Positions 13,335 through 16,554 of a DNA stretch of 16,554 nt are shown here, in pieces. Position 1 is the stretch's first letter. Each line of letters starts with the position of its first letter. Both the position numbers and the translations under genes were made by a program. The stretch is from Lawsonibacter sp. GTDB lineage: Bacteria > Bacillota > Clostridia > Oscillospirales > Oscillospiraceae. The notes beneath the pieces were generated by a model that did no database searches, had not been told where the DNA came from, and worked only from the letters and a program-made list of their open reading frames with translations. The stretch is from NCBI GenBank assembly GCA_022798855.1, contig JAAWNI010000016.1:1-16554 (forward strand), in the 5' to 3' direction.

Positions 13335-13864
13335 CTTCTTCTCCTTCTCTTCTTGGGCTTTCCACCCTGCCCCTCCTCATTGGCCAGAATCTCATCCAGC
13401 TCCTCGGCGGTATACAGGCGGTCGGCGTGCTCGTCGTACATATGGCCCTCCAGATGTTCCAGCTCGTGGCAGAAGCACCGGGCGGCCAGGTCGGCCCCCT
13501 CCGTCTCGAACCAGTTTCCGTTGCGGTCCTGGGCCCGTATCTTGACCCACTTGGGCCGCTTTACCCGGCCCCACATCCCGGGCAGGGAGAGGCAGCCCTC
13601 CCAGTCCTCCTCCTCGCCCTCCTGGGCCAGGATTTCCGGGTTGACCAGCTCGATCATCTCGTCCTTCTCCGGGTCCGGGACAACGACCACCGCCCGGCGC
13701 AGAATGCCCACCTGGGGCGCCGCCAGGCCGACGCCGTTGGCCTCTGTCAGCGTCTCCCGCAAGTCGTCCAGCAGATCGGCCAGCCTGCCGTCGAACCGGG
13801 TCACCGGGTGGCACACCTTGTACAGCGTGGGGTCTTCCTGGGTCAAAATGGTACGAATAGACAT
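13331..13864 (-). CDS. def: Def, peptide deformylase
   Basis: A metalloenzyme (Fe2+ or Zn2+) that removes the N-formyl group from nascent proteins. It has 177 residues with the three signature motifs: GVGLAAPQVG (44-53), EGCLSLPG (89-96, metal ligand C91) and HELEH (133-137, ligands H133 and H137, catalytic E134). Position 136 is Glu where most deformylases have Asp. The C-terminus is unusual: after an acidic helix it ends in GGKPKKRRRRR, encoded by purine-rich codons that include the fmt ribosome binding site. ATG 13864 follows priA by 17 bases with an AAGGAG-type site. It belongs to the priA-def-fmt unit. Confidence 0.97.
   Translation of the reverse strand: MSIRTILTQEDPTLYKVCHPVTRFDGRLADLLDDLRETLTEANGVGLAAPQVGILRRAVVVVPDPEKDEMIELVNPEILAQEGEEEDWEGCLSLPGMWGRVKRPKWVKIRAQDRNGNWFETEGADLAARCFCHELEHLEGHMYDEHADRLYTAEELDEILANEEGQGGKPKKRRRRR
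13341..13346 (-). promoter_or_regulatory. fmt Shine-Dalgarno embedded in the def coding end
   Basis: AAGGAG on the minus strand lies 6 bases before the fmt ATG (13334-13332) and entirely within the codons of the def Arg tail. It decides the fmt start and shows translation re-initiation or coupling at the ATGA junction. Confidence 0.7.
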
Positions 13865-13881
13865 ACGTATTTCTTCTCCTT

Positions 13882-16350
13882 CTAGCTATGATAGGGGTCC
13901 ACGTCGGCGTAGACCGAAACCCCTTTATTCTCCTTGTCCCTGTGGGCCGTCTGGATTAGATGGGCCAGCAGGGCGCGGAACTCCTTCCCCGGCTGCCCCG
14001 TGAGGGTGAGCCGGTAGCGGTAGCGGTTGTTCACCTTGAGCACGGCGGCGGGGGCGGGGCCCAGCAGCCGCCACTGGCCGGGCAGGCCGGGCAGGGACTG
14101 CTCCAGCCCCCGGCGCAGGCGGGTGCAGCACCGCAGGACGGCCCCCTCCTCCAGGCCGGAAGCGGTGACCACCACGTGCTGGGCAAAGGGCGGGTCGCCC
14201 CGCAGGCGGCGCAGTTCGATCTCCCGCTCGTAGAAGCCGTCGTAATCCTGCCGCGCGGCGCAGAGGATCACGTCGTTTTTAGGGGTGAAGGTCTGAATCA
14301 CCGCCCTGCCCTGCTTCTCCCCCCGGCCGGCCCGGCCCACCACCTGGGTCAGGAGGGAGAAGGTCCGCTCCCCCGCCCGGAAGTCGTCCACATAGAGGGA
14401 CAGGTCGGGGGCCACCACCCCCACCAGGGTGACGTTCTCAAAGTCCAGCCCCTTGGCCACCATCTGGGTGCCCACCAGGACGGGGACCCGCTCCTTCCGG
14501 AACCGCTCCAGCAGCTCCTCGTGGGGGTGGGCGGCGGAGATGGTGTCGGTGTCCATCCGCAGCACCTCCGCCCAGGGGAACAGCTCCTGGAGCTCCTCCT
14601 GGACCCGCTGGGTGCCGGTGCCCACAAAATTGAGCAGCCCTCCGCAGGCGGGGCAGGCCGGGGGCAGGGGCCGGGAGAAGCCGCAGTGGTGGCACATCAG
14701 CCGGTTGTTGGCCGAGTGGTAGGTCAGCTTGACGGAGCACCGGGGGCACTCGGGCACCTCCCCGCACTCCCCGCAGGACACCATCCGGCTGGCCCCCCGG
14801 CGGTTCAGGAACAGGATGGCCTGCTCCCCCCGCTTGAAATTCTCCGCCAGCTCCCGGCCCAGGACGGAGCTGATGGCCCCGGCATTGCCCTGGCGCAGCT
14901 CCTCTTTCAGGTCGGCCACCAGCACCTGTGGCAGGGCCTTTTGGTTATAGCGCCTGCTCAGCCGGAAAAGGCCGATTTGGCCCTCCCTGGCCTGATACAT
15001 CGTTTCCACCGACGGGGTGGCCGAACCCAGCACCAGCAGGGCGCTGTTCTGGACGCAGCGGTATTTGGCCACCTCCCGGGCGTGGTAGCGGGGGGCGTTC
15101 TCCGACTTGTAGCTGGACTCCTGCTCCTCGTCCAGGATGATCAGGCCCAGATTTTCCAGAGGGGCGAAGACCGCCGACCGGGTGCCGATGACCACCTGGG
15201 CCTCCCCCCTGCGGGCCCGCTTCCACTCGTCGTACCGCTCCCCCGCCCGGAGGGAGCTGTGGAGCACCGCCACCCGCTTTCCAAAGTGGGCGGCGAAGAC
15301 CCGCAGCAGCTGGGGCGTCAGCACGATCTCCGGCACCAGCACCAGGGCGGTCCGGCCCCGGGCCAGCACCTCCTGGATCAGGCGGATATAGACCTGGGTC
15401 TTGCCGCTGCCCGTCACCCCGTAGAGGAGGGCGGCGGCGGGCTTCCCCCGCCGGGCCAGGGCGTCCAGCCCCTGAAAGGCCGCTTCCTGCTCCTCGTTCA
15501 GAACGGGCGGCGGCGCTGGGTCCACCTCCTCCAGCGGGGTCCGGCGCAGGACCTCCTGCTTCTCCAGGGTGAGTATCCCGCTTTTTTCCAGGGATTTGAT
15601 GGTCTGCATGGAGGCCCCGGTGTAGTAGCACAGCTCCTTGGCGGAGGCGGCCCCCAGGGCGCACAGCAGCTCGGCCACCGCGTACCGCAGGGGGGCGGAT
15701 TTCCGCTTGAGGGACACCGCCGCCATGGCGTCCTCCGCCGGGACGGCCAGCACCGCCAGCTTCTCTGTCTTGTCCCCCACCGCCCGCTGGGCGGCAGTCT
15801 CCAGGACGGCCACCCCTTCCTCCACCAGGCGGCGGATGGCGGGGGCGGGGTCCCTCGCGCCAAAGGCCAGTCGGATCTGCTCCATGTCCCCCCTGCCCCC
15901 CCAGCTCCACAGCAGGTCCAGCAGCTGGGCGGCGGAGGGGGAGCCCTCAGCCGCACGGTAGGCCCGCTCCCGGTCGGTCCCCGGCCGGATGGCCACGCAG
16001 TCCCGCAGGGAGAAGTACAGCCCCGCCGGGAGCATGGCCTTGACGCAGTCGTAGACGGTGCAGAAATACCGCTCCCGCATCCACAGGGCCAGCTGGATGG
16101 CCCTGCCGTCCAGCACCGGCTCCTCGTCCAGCACGGACTGGATGGATTTCAGCGGCGGGCCGGCGGAGGGGGCCGTATACAGGGACAGCACCAGCCCGTC
16201 CGACCCCCGGTTTCCGGCGGCGAAGGGGACCAGCACCCGCATCCCCGGCCTAAGCCGGCCCTCCAGGGCCTGGGGGACCAGATAGTCATAGGGCTTGTCA
16301 ATGGCGTACACCGCCTTGGCGACGGCCACCTTCGCTATTATTTTCGCCAT
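13882..16350 (-). CDS. priA: PriA, replication restart helicase (primosomal protein N')
   Basis: A 3'-5' DEAH-type helicase that recognises stalled forks and loads the restart primosome. From ATG 16350 (GGAGGTG about 6 bases upstream) it has 822 residues, within the 730-840 range. The 3'-DNA-binding domain covers about 1-105, with KPYDYLVP and RPGMRVLVPF. A winged-helix part lies at 220-275. Helicase lobe 1 has GVTGSGKT (311-318), motif II DEEQ (407-410) and GSATPS (442-447). The zinc-binding insert has four cysteine pairs: C526/C529, C535/C538, C553/C556 and C566/C569. Lobe 2 contains GTQMVAKGLDFENV (628-641) and QVVGRAGRG (669-677). The Glu-Glu-Gln in motif II replaces the usual DEEH histidine. 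The frame is open to 16470, but the upstream part crosses a terminator and is not coding. Confidence 0.97.
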   Translation of the reverse strand: MAKIIAKVAVAKAVYAIDKPYDYLVPQALEGRLRPGMRVLVPFAAGNRGSDGLVLSLYTAPSAGPPLKSIQSVLDEEPVLDGRAIQLALWMRERYFCTVYDCVKAMLPAGLYFSLRDCVAIRPGTDRERAYRAAEGSPSAAQLLDLLWSWGGRGDMEQIRLAFGARDPAPAIRRLVEEGVAVLETAAQRAVGDKTEKLAVLAVPAEDAMAAVSLKRKSAPLRYAVAELLCALGAASAKELCYYTGASMQTIKSLEKSGILTLEKQEVLRRTPLEEVDPAPPPVLNEEQEAAFQGLDALARRGKPAAALLYGVTGSGKTQVYIRLIQEVLARGRTALVLVPEIVLTPQLLRVFAAHFGKRVAVLHSSLRAGERYDEWKRARRGEAQVVIGTRSAVFAPLENLGLIILDEEQESSYKSENAPRYHAREVAKYRCVQNSALLVLGSATPSVETMYQAREGQIGLFRLSRRYNQKALPQVLVADLKEELRQGNAGAISSVLGRELAENFKRGEQAILFLNRRGASRMVSCGECGEVPECPRCSVKLTYHSANNRLMCHHCGFSRPLPPACPACGGLLNFVGTGTQRVQEELQELFPWAEVLRMDTDTISAAHPHEELLERFRKERVPVLVGTQMVAKGLDFENVTLVGVVAPDLSLYVDDFRAGERTFSLLTQVVGRAGRGEKQGRAVIQTFTPKNDVILCAARQDYDGFYEREIELRRLRGDPPFAQHVVVTASGLEEGAVLRCCTRLRRGLEQSLPGLPGQWRLLGPAPAAVLKVNNRYRYRLTLTGQPGKEFRALLAHLIQTAHRDKENKGVSVYADVDPYHS

Positions 16351-16365
16351 GGCCGCCACCTCCCC

Positions 16366-16420
16366 AAACCGCGGGGCAGAATTCCTCCTCCAGAAGGTAG
16401 GGCCAAGCCCCCCGCGGTTT
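16366..16420. promoter_or_regulatory. Large inverted repeat in the priA leader
   Basis: AAACCGCGGGG (16366-16376) and CCCCGCGGTTT (16410-16420) form a perfect 11-bp inverted repeat around 33 bases, immediately upstream of the priA ribosome binding site. On the minus strand the loop holds GGAGGAGGAATTC. It could be an mRNA leader hairpin or an operator. No convincing -35/-10 pair was seen in the roughly 75 bases between the upstream terminator and priA. Confidence 0.5.
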
Positions 16421-16423
16421 CGT

Positions 16424-16446
16424 AAAAAAAGGGGGCGCAGCCCCCC
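16424..16446 (-). terminator. Rho-independent terminator of the transcription unit upstream of priA
   Basis: On the minus strand GGGGGC-TGC-GCCCCC (16431-16445) is followed directly by TTTTTTT (complement of 16424-16430). It separates priA from whatever lies beyond the right edge and implies that priA has its own promoter or depends on read-through. Confidence 0.7.
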
Positions 16447-16453
16447 TCTGGTC

Positions 16454-16554
16454 TTAGAACCTGTATTCACAATCTCAAACGACCGTCTGGACGGGCCTTT
16501 TGCCGCCTTGCGGCGTTAAAAAATCTTGAAATCCACCAAGGATTCCTGTGATTT
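16454..16554. other. Gene-free right edge with short palindromes, possible end of an insertion element
   Basis: About 100 bases without a credible gene. They contain GCCGC-CTT-GCGGC (16502-16514), AATCC/GGATT (16530-16544) and a TTAAAAAATC stretch whose complement appears to begin again at the cut edge (GATTT). Sequence starting GAACCTGTATTCACA resembles an insertion-sequence terminus, but no transposase codes inside the window. Calling it mobile is a guess. Confidence 0.3.

Noticed and set aside
12495..14003. 502-codon plus-strand frame crossing fmt and def
   Set aside because: It runs antisense through two clear genes and their junction, and its composition is low-complexity.
13960..16425. 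821-codon open frame on the plus strand opposite priA
   Set aside because: It is the antisense of an unmistakable PriA. The product is Gly/His/Gln/Pro-rich low-complexity sequence as expected from high third-position GC, with no family motif.
16351..16470. N-terminal extension of priA
   Set aside because: It would translate through a Rho-independent terminator and the inverted repeat; family homology begins at the ATG at 16350, which has GGAGGTG.

Overview
The window reads as chromosomal DNA from a GC-rich Clostridia member, most likely of the Oscillospiraceae / Flavonifractor-Pseudoflavonifractor type. This is inferred from the roughly 60-65 % GC housekeeping genes, the PASTA-kinase/PP2C/RsgA cluster, a ThiI without a rhodanese domain, and the def-fmt-rsmB-rlmN gene order. 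No rRNA, tRNA, CRISPR array or intact transposase gene was seen.

Layout. Bases 1-1350 (+) hold the 3' part of a sodium:alanine/glycine (AGCS) symporter, followed by a terminator. Bases 1351-2480 are a convergent intergenic zone. It contains a low-GC, start-less FxLYD-type gene remnant, a second short open fragment, several terminator-type hairpins, and an unusual chain of five or six hairpins (2353-2494). From 16350 down to 2480 everything lies on the minus strand with short gaps or 4-base ATGA/GTGA overlaps, so it is probably one long operon or a few overlapping ones. In transcription order: priA, def, fmt, two unknown genes, rsmB, rlmN, PP2C phosphatase, prkC, rsgA, a SUKH-like gene, thiI, and an unknown gene coupled to thiI. 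Bases 16351-16554 hold a terminator of the preceding transcription unit, a large inverted repeat just ahead of the priA ribosome binding site, and what may be the edge of an insertion element.

How the genes work together. PriA restarts replication forks. Def and Fmt deformylate nascent proteins and formylate initiator tRNA. RsmB, RlmN and RsgA modify or mature ribosomal RNA. ThiI makes 4-thiouridine in tRNA. PrkC and its phosphatase form the cell-wall-responsive Ser/Thr signalling pair, commonly encoded next to rsgA. The theme is therefore translation and growth control.

The unusual part is the set of short, lower-GC, unrecognised or immunity-protein-like genes inserted at positions where the conserved cluster normally carries other housekeeping genes: between fmt and rsmB, and between rsgA and thiI. 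Together with the multi-hairpin element they are the best candidates for something undescribed. No complete novel system could be demonstrated from sequence alone.
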